Assembly: GCA_033809415.1 (NCBI GenBank)
Contig: JAPXLT010000127.1
Span: 1-12,456 of the forward strand
Source of the DNA: JAQVUB01 sp033809415
GTDB lineage: Bacteria > Verrucomicrobiota > Lentisphaeria > Oligosphaerales > Oligosphaeraceae
Direction: 5' to 3'
Length of the DNA: 12,456 bases
Under the pieces are notes generated by a model, which saw nothing but the letters and a program-made list of their open reading frames with translations, was not told the origin of the DNA and made no database searches. A program made the position numbers and the translations under genes. Positions 1-6,530 of this stretch are shown piece after piece. The stretch's first letter is position 1, and every line of letters starts with the position of its first letter.

Positions 1-20
1 TGATCTGGTCTATTGGTTTC

Positions 21-38
21 TCCGACTGATCAGTCGGA
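21..38. repeat. Perfect 18-bp palindrome at the edge of the 9-bp array
   Basis: TCCGACTGATCAGTCGGA reads identically on both strands. It forms where an inverted unit (TCCGACTGATC) abuts the first direct unit (GATCAGTCG) of the array. It may be a by-product of inverted array ends rather than a protein-binding site. Confidence 0.85.
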
Positions 39-99
39 TCGGACGGATCGGACGGATCAAGTAGATCGGTCGGATCGGTCGGATCAGTCGGATCAGTCG
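28..99 (+). repeat. 9-bp tandem array (GATCRGWCG), 8 units
   Basis: Eight consecutive 9-bp units begin at 28, 37, 46, 55, 64, 73, 82 and 91. They are GATCAGTCG, GATCGGACG (twice), a divergent GATCAAGTA, GATCGGTCG (twice) and GATCAGTCG (twice). The second copy of repeat A (- strand, 8495-8653) has the same order of variants but one unit fewer, so the array forms one end of repeat A and varies in length. Although 9 is a multiple of 3, there is no sign that it is translated. Confidence 0.9.
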
Positions 100-214
100 G
101 AGAAAAAAGACAGGAATTGGCGGTACCTTAAAAGGGCTGTATGCCAATGACTTGGAGCTTTCTTTTCTGAAAAATCTTTCTGAAAAAACAAGAAGTTTGA
201 AGATAGTAGTACGA
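47..214 (+). repeat. Dispersed repeat A, copy 1 (about 160 bp)
   Basis: This segment recurs as its reverse complement at 8495-8653. From the 9-bp array through about position 157 the two copies match except for one missing 9-bp unit. The distal, A/T-rich end (about 158-214) diverges at roughly ten positions. The conserved centre includes GGAATTGGCGGTACC and a stretch around 130-157. No transposase or classic insertion-sequence ends are visible. It could be a non-autonomous element or a decayed gene fragment. It runs directly into a CACGAA repeat at 211. Confidence 0.9.
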
Positions 215-245
215 AAATTTTCGTGCCTTTCGTGGTTAAAAAAAA
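211..245 (-). repeat. CACGAA-type dispersed repeat (family C)
   Basis: On the - strand this reads TTTTTAACCACGAAAGGCACGAAAATTTTCGT, given here only as the family pattern TTAACCACGAA..CACGAA. It contains a perfect 14-bp palindrome, ACGAAAATTTTCGT, at 211-224. Related copies lie at 3178-3300, 5694-5733, 8241-8282 and 8721-8743. Confidence 0.8.
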
Positions 246-275
246 TTAAGATTTTTCGTTTGACGGAAATTCCTC

Positions 276-345
276 TTGAATTCAGCGGAAAAATGGATAT
301 GTTATATCGTTCCTGTTTGACTTCCTTATTTTCAGTGCTTATTTA
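276..345 (+). promoter_or_regulatory. Candidate promoters for the rnf operon
   Basis: Two sigma70-like pairs are visible. TTGAAT (276-281) with TATGTT (298-303) has a 16-bp spacer and would leave a leader of about 55 nt. TTGACT (317-322) with TATTTA (340-345) has a better match and a 17-bp spacer. Its start point, however, would fall at about 352, on top of the ribosome binding site GAGGAG (351-356), so it would give an almost leaderless message. Neither is proven. Confidence 0.3.
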
Positions 346-363
346 CATCAGAGGAGAATATCC

Positions 364-942
364 TTGGGCGACTATATCAGTCTAATGATCGGGGCAATCC
401 TGGTCAATAATTTTGTCTTGAGCAGAATTCTGGGAATCTGCCCGTTTTTGGGGGTTTCCCGCAATATGCGCACGGCTGCCGGGATGAGCGGTGCAGTTAT
501 TTTTGTCATGACCCTGTCAGGTTTTCTGACGGCGGCAATCAACCGTTTCATCCTGCAACGATATAACGTAGAATACCTGCGCACGATTATCTTTATTCTG
601 GCCATTGCGGGGCTGGTGCAGATTGTGGAAGTGATTTTGCAGCGCATCAGCGAGCCGCTTTACAAGGCACTGGGAATTTATTTGCCGCTGATCACCACCA
701 ACTGCGCCGTTCTGGGTTCGGCCATCATCTGCGCAGACGATGGTTATGACCTTATCCGCAGTACGGTATTCTGCTTTGCCTCGGCCGTTGGTTTCGGCTT
801 GGCATTGCTGCTGTTTTCCAGCATCCGCGAAAAACTGGAACTGGCCAAGGTGCCGCAATGTCTGGAAGGCACGCCGATTGCGCTGATCACTGCCGGGCTG
901 CTGGCGATGGCCTTTCTGGGTTTTGCCGGCCTCGGTGGCTGA
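364..942 (+). CDS. rnfA: RnfA, membrane subunit of the Rnf ferredoxin:NAD+ oxidoreductase
   Basis: Integral membrane subunit of the ion-translocating Rnf complex. It pairs pseudo-symmetrically with RnfE and lies in the electron path across the membrane. The 192-residue length matches the family. The N-terminal signature LVNNFVLSRILGICPFLGVS and the ALGIYLPLITTNCAVLG segment are diagnostic. The two conserved cysteines, C26 and C114, are those thought to hold the intramembrane iron centre shared with RnfE/NqrD/NqrE. About six hydrophobic segments are visible. The start is TTG at 364: it gives the canonical N-terminus (MGDYISLMIGAILVNN) and has a strong GAGGAG at 351-356, 7 nt upstream. It is the first gene of the operon, and rnfB begins 38 nt after its stop. 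Confidence 0.96.
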   Translation: MGDYISLMIGAILVNNFVLSRILGICPFLGVSRNMRTAAGMSGAVIFVMTLSGFLTAAINRFILQRYNVEYLRTIIFILAIAGLVQIVEVILQRISEPLYKALGIYLPLITTNCAVLGSAIICADDGYDLIRSTVFCFASAVGFGLALLLFSSIREKLELAKVPQCLEGTPIALITAGLLAMAFLGFAGLGG

Positions 943-980
943 ATCAACATCGTAAGTTACAACTCCATGAGATTACAAAG

Positions 981-1805
981 ATGAATGCATTGTTTATTTT
1001 ACTGGGAACCGGTCTCCTGATCGGGCTGGCTATCGGCTTGGTAGTAAAATTTATTGCAGTGCCCAGTGATCCGATGCTGGACCAGATCAGCGAACTGATG
1101 CCGGGCGCCAATTGCGGTGCATGTGGATATCCCGGCTGTACAGGCTATGCCGCAGCAATGGTGAAGCAGGAAGCGAAGCCGGGGGAATGTCCCTTGATGT
1201 CAGAGGAAGATATTGCCCGTATCTGCCAGCTGCTGGGCGTCAGTGAGGCAAAGCGTGAGCGGAAAGTGGCTGTGGTCTTATGTAGCGGGGATGATGACAA
1301 GGCCACCCGCCAGGCTTTTTATAATGGCGTCAACAATTGCCGTGATGCCATGCAGGTGGCTGCCGGTGCCAAAACCTGCACGTATGGTTGCTTGGGACTG
1401 GGCGCCTGTGCAAGGGCATGTCCATTCGGCGCCATTGAAATCACTGAAAAACACCTGGCTGTGGTTCATCCGGAACTCTGCCGGGCTTGTGGAAAATGCG
1501 TCCAGACCTGTCCGAAAAAATTGATTCGCCTGGTGCCGGCGTCGGCGCCCATTCATGTTTTCTGCAGCTCCCCGGAAAAAGGCGCCTTTAAACGCGCCGC
1601 CTGCAAGGGTGCCTGCATCGGCTGCCGAAAATGCACCAAGGAAGCCAAGGAAAATCAAATCCGCATGAATGGTTTCCTGGCTGTAGTCAGTTATGCCGAT
1701 CCACCTGCTGCGGAGGTAGCTGCATCCTGCCCAACCAAAGCGTTGCGCAGCAACATTCCCGCCCGCAAACCGGTTGTCCGGCAGGAGGAGAAGAGCAATG
1801 GTTGA
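981..1805 (+). CDS. rnfB: RnfB, iron-sulfur (ferredoxin-accepting) subunit of the Rnf complex
   Basis: RnfB is the likely entry point for electrons from reduced ferredoxin, passing them into the membrane. The 274-residue protein starts with one membrane anchor (about residues 3-27). A 4Fe-4S domain follows, with C45, C48, C53 and C70. Next come two ferredoxin-type motifs (C133/C137/C143/C147 and C167/C170/C173/C177) and an extra cysteine-rich C-terminal stretch (C195, C208, C212, C215, C218, C250). This is longer than the short proteobacterial RnfB and resembles the multi-cluster forms of anaerobes. I chose ATG 981 because the family N-terminus (MNALFILLGTGLLIG) begins there; the frame stays open upstream but the extra 41 residues overlap rnfA and are not RnfB-like. 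The ribosome binding site is weak. The stop overlaps the rnfC start. Confidence 0.95.
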   Translation: MNALFILLGTGLLIGLAIGLVVKFIAVPSDPMLDQISELMPGANCGACGYPGCTGYAAAMVKQEAKPGECPLMSEEDIARICQLLGVSEAKRERKVAVVLCSGDDDKATRQAFYNGVNNCRDAMQVAAGAKTCTYGCLGLGACARACPFGAIEITEKHLAVVHPELCRACGKCVQTCPKKLIRLVPASAPIHVFCSSPEKGAFKRAACKGACIGCRKCTKEAKENQIRMNGFLAVVSYADPPAAEVAASCPTKALRSNIPARKPVVRQEEKSNG

Positions 1806-3135
1806 AATATTCCGTTTTTATGGCGGGGTTCACCCGAAACAGGAAAAGCTTGCCAAGGGAGTAGCGATCGAGTATGCCCCTCTTCTGGAACGCTATACGG
1901 TTCCTTTGCAGATGCATATCGGTGCCCCGGCCAAGCTGCTGGTGCAGAAAGGCAGCAAGGTGCTGCGCGGGCAATTGCTGGCTGAGGCCGGCGGTTTTGT
2001 TTCGGCACCAATCCATTCCCCAACCAGCGGCACGGTCAAGGAAGTGACCACCTGCCTGGGAGTCACCGGCACGCAATGGCAGGCAGTCATCATTGAAAGC
2101 GACGGCGAAGACACAGCGGCAGACCCACTCCCTCCGATTGCTGACTGGCAGGAAGCAGACCCGGAAATTCTGAAAAAGCGGATTGCAGAGGCCGGCATTG
2201 TCGGCATGGGGGGCGCCGCCTTCCCCACCCATGTCAAACTTTCACCACCCCCGGAAGCAACCATCGACACGCTGATCATCAATGGTGTCGAATGTGAACC
2301 CTGCCTGACCGCCGATCATCGCCTGATGCTGGAAAATCCTGAACAGATCGTCAGGGGTATACTGATTGTCGCGCGCATCCTCGGCGTCAAAAATATTTTC
2401 CTGGGCATCGAGAAGAACAAGCCGGACGCCGTCGAGGTCATGATGGAAAAGGCAAAGGGGACGGATATCCGGGTCTGTCCACTCGAAGTGCGCTATCCCC
2501 AAGGTGCTGAAAAGCAGTTGATCTATGCCTTGACCAAACGCAAAGTTCCCACTGGCGGCCTGCCACTGGCGATTGGCTGCATTGTGCAGAATATCGCCAG
2601 CGTCTGCGCCATTGCGGATGCGGTTATCGACGGCGTCCCGCTCTACGAAAGGGTCACAACCGTCACCGGCACACCGCTGGTTTCCCCAGGAAACTGGCAT
2701 TTCCGGGTTGGCACCCTGTATGAGGATGCCATACGTCTGGCCGGTGGAGTCAAGGAAGACCCTGCCAAGATCATTTCCGGCGGTCCGATGATGGGAATCT
2801 CCGTCTATTCATTGCAGATTCCGATCACTAAGAACTGTTCTGGGATTCTTTTGCTTTCTCCGCAGGAAGTCAGTCAATACCAAAGCAAGTCGTGCATCCG
2901 TTGCGGGCGTTGCAATGACACCTGCCCGATGCAGCTGATGCCAGGGATCCTCAGCGTTCAGATCGAAAATGAGCGTTTCGAGCTGGCGGAAAACTGGCAT
3001 GTGCTTGACTGCATGGAATGCGGATGCTGCTCATACGTCTGCCCGGCCGGGCGCCCGCTCGTGCAACATATGCGGCGGGCAAAAATGGAAGTCAGCGCAC
3101 GCCGCCAATCCGAAGCCGCCAAAAAAAAGTCCTAA
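1798..3135 (+). CDS. rnfC: RnfC, NADH/FMN-binding peripheral subunit of the Rnf complex
   Basis: RnfC is the cytoplasmic module where NAD+ is reduced (or NADH oxidised). The 445 residues begin MVEIFRFYGGVHP. The nucleotide/flavin-binding loop GIVGMGGAAFPTHVK lies at about 133-147, followed by NGVECEPCLTADHRLM (162-177) and PTGGLPLAIG (251-260). Two 4Fe-4S motifs are near the C-terminus: C366/C369/C372/C376 and C405/C408/C411/C415. The protein ends soon after the second motif and lacks the long Ala/Lys-rich tail of enterobacterial RsxC. ATG 1798 is supported by a perfect GGAGGAG (1784-1790) 7 nt upstream and overlaps the rnfB stop by 8 nt, suggesting translational coupling. The frame is open back to 1774, but that extension would cover the ribosome binding site. 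Confidence 0.97.
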   Translation: MVEIFRFYGGVHPKQEKLAKGVAIEYAPLLERYTVPLQMHIGAPAKLLVQKGSKVLRGQLLAEAGGFVSAPIHSPTSGTVKEVTTCLGVTGTQWQAVIIESDGEDTAADPLPPIADWQEADPEILKKRIAEAGIVGMGGAAFPTHVKLSPPPEATIDTLIINGVECEPCLTADHRLMLENPEQIVRGILIVARILGVKNIFLGIEKNKPDAVEVMMEKAKGTDIRVCPLEVRYPQGAEKQLIYALTKRKVPTGGLPLAIGCIVQNIASVCAIADAVIDGVPLYERVTTVTGTPLVSPGNWHFRVGTLYEDAIRLAGGVKEDPAKIISGGPMMGISVYSLQIPITKNCSGILLLSPQEVSQYQSKSCIRCGRCNDTCPMQLMPGILSVQIENERFELAENWHVLDCMECGCCSYVCPAGRPLVQHMRRAKMEVSARRQSEAAKKKS

Positions 3136-3177
3136 CTCACCCGTAAGGTGTCAGTGAACCCAAGTAAACGAGAAATT

Positions 3178-3300
3178 CTTTTTAACAACGAAATGCACGA
3201 AAGGACACGAAAAAATTTCATGGAAGTGGCTTTGTCTGCGAGAATACGTCGTAATTTCCATGAAATTTTTTCGTGTCCGTTAGTTTCTTTAGTTGTAAAA
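3178..3300. repeat. Large inverted repeat of CACGAA type between rnfC and rnfD
   Basis: The left arm 3203-3225 and right arm 3256-3278 are perfect 23-bp reverse complements separated by a 30-nt loop. The arms continue outwards as imperfect pairing: about 16 of the next 22 positions match, to 3181 and 3300. Each arm is a family C repeat (TTTAACAACGAAATGCACGAA on the left). The transcript would form a stable hairpin inside the rnf operon. No U-run follows the stem, so it is not a standard Rho-independent terminator. It might act in mRNA processing or stability, or merely be inserted repeat DNA. Confidence 0.9.
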
Positions 3301-3367
3301 CAAGCCTCTATAGCCTAGTTTCACTCCTACGCATTACACCCACCCGTTTTTCAGCAGGTTTTCCACC

Positions 3368-4399
3368 ATGTCAGAATCCGAAATCAGAATGCCGCGCACC
3401 GACCGCCTGATTGTCAGCAGCTCGCCGCATTTTCATAGCAGCAACAGCGTTTCCAGGATCATGCTCTGGGTGATTGTCGCCCTGCTTCCATCCTGCCTGG
3501 CCGGCGTTTACTATTTTGGTTTTGCCGCTTTTAAGGTGCTGGCCGTCTGCTCGATTTCCTGTGTTGCAATCGAGGCGCTTTGCAGTGCTGCGATGAAGCG
3601 GACGCTCGAGGTTCACGATTGCAGCGCCCTGCTGACCGGCCTTCTGCTGGGCATGAACCTGCCGCCGGGGACTCCAATATGGATTTGCCTGATCGGCTCG
3701 CTGATGGCCATTGCCATCGGTAAGATGATTTACGGCGGCATTGGCTGCAACCCCTTCAATCCGGCAATGATTGGTCGTTGCGCGTTGCTGGTTTCCTTTC
3801 CGCAGGTAATGAACACTTGGATTATACCGGGTCGAGCGGATGCAGTCAGCGGCGCAACCCCGTTGCAGCAATTGTCACTGGCACAGACAGCGGCACTGGA
3901 AGGAAACTCCGGGGCACTTTCCGAGTTCCTTGGACAAGTTTCCTATTGGGACTTTTTTATCGGCCGCATGGGTGGCAGCATTGGCGAGACCTGCACACTG
4001 GGCCTGATCCTGGGCGGAATCTTGCTGATTGCACTGCGCATCATACGCTGGCAGACGCCTGTTTTCATGCTATTAACGGTTGCGGTGTTCACCGGGATAG
4101 CCTGGCTGCTGAATCCTGAAGTTTATGCACCACCGCAGTTCCATCTGCTCACCGGCGGCGTCATGCTGGCCGCCTTCTTTATGGCCACCGACCCGGTCAC
4201 CGCCCCCCTGAGCCGAACGGGCGCCATCCTTTTCGCAATCGGCTGCGGATGCATCACCAGCATCATACGCCTTTGGGGAAATTACCCCGAAGGAGTCACT
4301 TTCGCCATTCTGATCATGAATGCTCTCACACCGCTGATCGACAGCATTACCGCCGGAAAACCCTTCGGGGCACCCAAAAAGAGAGGCTTGAAATTATGA
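3368..4399 (+). CDS. rnfD: RnfD, membrane flavoprotein subunit of the Rnf complex
   Basis: RnfD is the NqrB-like integral membrane subunit that carries a covalently bound FMN and is associated with ion translocation. The 343-residue protein has multiple hydrophobic helices, the conserved GKMIYGGIGCNPFNPAMIGR segment (118-137) and the flavinylation motif DAVSGATPL with T164 as the predicted FMN-linked threonine. The C-terminal half has the typical FFMATDPVTAPLS segment. ATG 3368 has only a weak AGGT ribosome binding site, and M8 (3389) is a possible alternative. The gene is separated from rnfC by 232 bp, unusually far for this operon, and overlaps rnfG by four bases (ATGA). Confidence 0.96.
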   Translation: MSESEIRMPRTDRLIVSSSPHFHSSNSVSRIMLWVIVALLPSCLAGVYYFGFAAFKVLAVCSISCVAIEALCSAAMKRTLEVHDCSALLTGLLLGMNLPPGTPIWICLIGSLMAIAIGKMIYGGIGCNPFNPAMIGRCALLVSFPQVMNTWIIPGRADAVSGATPLQQLSLAQTAALEGNSGALSEFLGQVSYWDFFIGRMGGSIGETCTLGLILGGILLIALRIIRWQTPVFMLLTVAVFTGIAWLLNPEVYAPPQFHLLTGGVMLAAFFMATDPVTAPLSRTGAILFAIGCGCITSIIRLWGNYPEGVTFAILIMNALTPLIDSITAGKPFGAPKKRGLKL

Positions 4400-5025
4400 A
4401 AGATATCCTCAAATTATGTATCAGCCTGGGATTCTTCTGTGCAGTCTCCGGCGGTGCACTTGCTTTCGTCAACCATAAAACAGCCGAACCGTGCAAACGT
4501 GCCGAGGAAGCCGAACGCACCGACAAACTAAAACTGGTATTGCCTGCGGATGCCGTCGAGACACTGTCAGATGACTTGGTAGACGGCGTGCAGTTTTTTC
4601 GCGCCATGGATGGGAATGGCAAGCTGCTGGCCTATGCCGCCGAGGGAATGTCCAACAGTGGGTTTGGCGGTGAACTTCGGGTGCTGGCAGGGATTTCCCC
4701 TGAAGGAACGATCCTGGGAATTTTAGTCAGCAAGCATAGTGAAACTCCGGGTATCGGAACCACAGTGACCGATCGCAAGGCGACACGCTCGTTATGGGAG
4801 GTGCTGTCCGGCAACTCGACCGTTGATCCTTTTCCGCCCAATCGCATCCTAGACTCCTATTCCGGCAAAACCTTGCAACAGCCCCTGACTTTGGGTAGCG
4901 GCGATAATGGGGTCATGAGCATCAGTGGTGCGACGATTTCCAGCAAAGCGGTACTGGCGGCAGTCAATTCGATATCGCAAGCCTGGCAGAAAAAGAGTTC
5001 AGCTGCCGGCATGGAGGTGAAGTAA
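4396..5025 (+). CDS. rnfG: RnfG, periplasm-facing FMN-binding subunit of the Rnf complex
   Basis: RnfG carries a covalent FMN on the outer face of the membrane. The 209 residues comprise an N-terminal membrane anchor (about 5-25), a charged linker and the FMN-binding domain. The motif SISGATISSKAV places the flavinylated threonine at T180, and HSETPGIGT (114-122) is the other conserved family block. ATG 4396 is chosen because it forms an ATGA overlap with the rnfD stop, has GAGAGG at 4381-4386, and gives the family N-terminus. The open frame continues upstream to 4249, but only inside rnfD. Flavin transfer would require an ApbE-type enzyme, which is not encoded in this window. Confidence 0.95.
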   Translation: MKDILKLCISLGFFCAVSGGALAFVNHKTAEPCKRAEEAERTDKLKLVLPADAVETLSDDLVDGVQFFRAMDGNGKLLAYAAEGMSNSGFGGELRVLAGISPEGTILGILVSKHSETPGIGTTVTDRKATRSLWEVLSGNSTVDPFPPNRILDSYSGKTLQQPLTLGSGDNGVMSISGATISSKAVLAAVNSISQAWQKKSSAAGMEVK

Positions 5026-5026
5026 A

Positions 5027-5692
5027 ATGTCAGCATTGAAAACACTCAGCAATGGCATCTGGCGTGAGAATCCGGTTTTTATCCTGATGCTGGGCATGTG
5101 TCCCACGTTGGCGGTATCGAGCAGCGCCAAAAACGCTCTGGGCATGGGGCTGGCCACGACCTTTGTGCTGGCCGGCAGCAACCTGGTCATCTCTCTGTGC
5201 CGCAAGTGGATTCCGGACAAGGTGCGAATCCCCTGCTACATTGTCATTATCGCCACCTTTGTAACCGTTGTCGAGCAGCTGATGAAGGCTTACGCCCCTC
5301 CGGAACTCAACCGCACCTTGGGAATCTATATCCCGCTGATTGTCGTCAATTGCATCGTTCTGGGACGTGCTGAAGCCTTTGCATCAAAAAACGGGATGTT
5401 TGCGTCGCTACTCGATGGTCTAGGCATGGGGCTGGGTTTCACCTTGGCGCTGATGATGCTTGGCGCAGTGCGTGAATTCATTGCGGATGGAACCCTCTTC
5501 GAGTTAGCCGTCATCCCGAACTGGCCAGGAATCCACCTGCTGAAAACCCCGACAGGCGCATTTATCGTGCTCGCATTCTTCCTGGCAGCAATCAATCAAA
5601 GCAAAATCCGCAAGTGCCGCCAAAGCGGCATGAAATATGAGCCGCCCGAAGAACTGAGCTGCCGATCTTGCAGTATCTGCAAAATGAAATGA
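5027..5692 (+). CDS. rnfE: RnfE, membrane subunit of the Rnf complex with Cys-rich tail
   Basis: RnfE is the membrane partner of RnfA and closes the operon. The 221-residue sequence shows the family blocks NPVFILMLGMCPTLAVSSS (15-33), ALGMGLATTFVLAGSN (37-52) and LGIYIPLIVVNCIVLGRAEA (98-117). C25 and C109 are the conserved cysteines matching the RnfA pair. ATG 5027 lies 6 nt after GGAGGTGA (5013-5020) and one base after the rnfG stop. The protein extends past the last helix into a hydrophilic tail with C212-x2-C215-x2-C218, a possible metal-binding or disulfide-prone motif. I do not recognise that tail as a universal RnfE feature. Confidence 0.95.
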   Translation: MSALKTLSNGIWRENPVFILMLGMCPTLAVSSSAKNALGMGLATTFVLAGSNLVISLCRKWIPDKVRIPCYIVIIATFVTVVEQLMKAYAPPELNRTLGIYIPLIVVNCIVLGRAEAFASKNGMFASLLDGLGMGLGFTLALMMLGAVREFIADGTLFELAVIPNWPGIHLLKTPTGAFIVLAFFLAAINQSKIRKCRQSGMKYEPPEELSCRSCSICKMK

Positions 5693-5693
5693 T

Positions 5694-5733
5694 TTTTTAA
5701 CAACGAAAATTTCGTGCCTTTCGTGGTTAAAAA
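5694..5733 (-). repeat. CACGAA-type repeat forming a hairpin downstream of rnfE
   Basis: TTTTTAACAACGAAA (5694-5708) and TTTCGTGGTTAAAAA (5719-5733) pair at 14 of 15 positions across a 10-nt loop. The left arm starts immediately after the rnfE stop and the right arm ends 12 nt before the next start codon. The family C repeat is in - orientation. It is A/T-rich and is followed by AAAG rather than a U-run, so a terminator role is uncertain. Confidence 0.8.
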
Positions 5734-5745
5734 GAAAGTGTTGCC

Positions 5746-6471
5746 ATGAGTTCCTTTTCACAATTGAATTTTTTTCAGAAGCTGGCATCCAAAGAACCGG
5801 TCGTCATCGAGGCCTTTGGTTCTTCCAACACGCAACGTCGTCTGCCTGGCATGACTTGGTTTGACTATATCGAGCTGGGCTTTAAAGCAGTATATGGTGG
5901 AGGCTGCGGCACCTTTATCAATGCCGGCATCGGCGGCGATACCAGCAAAATGCTTCTCGACCGCTTTGACCGGGATGTAGCCCCTTTCCACCCGGATGCA
6001 GTCATCATTACTGTCGGAGGAAACGACAGTGTTCCATCGAGAAATATTTCCTGCCAGCAGTTCCGTGAGAATCTGCTGGAATTACATTCTCGGGTGACAA
6101 AATTGGGCGGACAAGTGATCTTTCAAACTTATTATGCCTGCATACTCGAACAACTGGAGTCTGAAATGGCCGAACGCATGCTGGGGCACATGCAGATGAT
6201 CCGGGATGTGGCAGCAGAAACCGGATCCCCCCTGCAAGACCACTATACCAGATGGCACCGACTGCAACAGCACTGCCCGAAAATCTATCAAATGCTAATG
6301 ACCGATGCCATGCATGTGAATCCCGAGGGAAATTCAATCCTTGGCCTCGATCTGTTGCGAAGCTTTAATGTCGAAATGCCAAAACACTTCGCTGATACCT
6401 TTAAAACCGGATTCTTCGGCCAGCAACTCCTGGACCTCCTCGAGGAAAACTCTAAAATTCCTACTGCTTAA
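5746..6471 (+). CDS. SGNH/GDSL-family hydrolase (probable esterase)
   Basis: 241 residues with the SGNH hydrolase layout. The nucleophile block is EAFGSSNTQ (22-30), with S27 the likely catalytic serine in place of the usual GDS. The block II glycine lies in INAGIGGDTS (58-67). Block III is GGND (91-94), with N93 as the oxyanion residue, and the block V dyad is D187/H190 in TDAMHVNPEGN. These four blocks are in the expected order and spacing, so an ester hydrolase (for example an acetyl esterase on a sugar) is plausible, but the substrate cannot be read. There is no signal peptide, so it is probably cytoplasmic. The ATG at 5746 has only a weak purine-rich upstream stretch. It follows rnfE by 53 bp, which contain a repeat hairpin, and may start a separate three-gene unit. 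Confidence 0.88.
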   Translation: MSSFSQLNFFQKLASKEPVVIEAFGSSNTQRRLPGMTWFDYIELGFKAVYGGGCGTFINAGIGGDTSKMLLDRFDRDVAPFHPDAVIITVGGNDSVPSRNISCQQFRENLLELHSRVTKLGGQVIFQTYYACILEQLESEMAERMLGHMQMIRDVAAETGSPLQDHYTRWHRLQQHCPKIYQMLMTDAMHVNPEGNSILGLDLLRSFNVEMPKHFADTFKTGFFGQQLLDLLEENSKIPTA

Positions 6472-6530
6472 AAACTTTATTAATGAAGATTTCCGCCTGT
6501 TGATCTTCTGAAATACAAGGTTCCACCTCT

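Larger units (their letters stand above)
1..363. other. Non-coding leader region upstream of rnfA, largely repeat-derived
   Basis: I see no gene here. Positions 28-99 are a 9-bp-period array, 47-214 is the first copy of dispersed repeat A, and 211-245 is a CACGAA-type repeat. Only about 246-363 looks like unique sequence, and it should hold the rnf promoter and the rnfA ribosome binding site. An open frame through 152-385 lacks a ribosome binding site and starts inside the repeat, so I do not call it. Confidence 0.8.

Noticed and set aside
28..99. CRISPR-like array
   Set aside because: The units are contiguous 9-mers with no unique spacers; the same applies to the arrays at 7357-7419 and 12229-12309.
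123..178. Possible leader peptide (ATG CCA ATG ...) in both copies of repeat A
   Set aside because: A nine-residue open frame is conserved in both copies, but it is short, lacks a clear ribosome binding site and lies in a repeat found in opposite contexts.
152..385. 77-codon open frame before rnfA
   Set aside because: It begins within repeat A, uses a non-ATG start without a ribosome binding site and overlaps the rnfA start; the related frame in repeat A copy 2 differs mainly at first and second codon positions, arguing against coding.
5694..5733. Rho-independent terminator after rnfE
   Set aside because: The stem is A/T-rich and is followed by A-rich sequence, not a U-run, in the + strand transcript; kept only as a hairpin-forming repeat.
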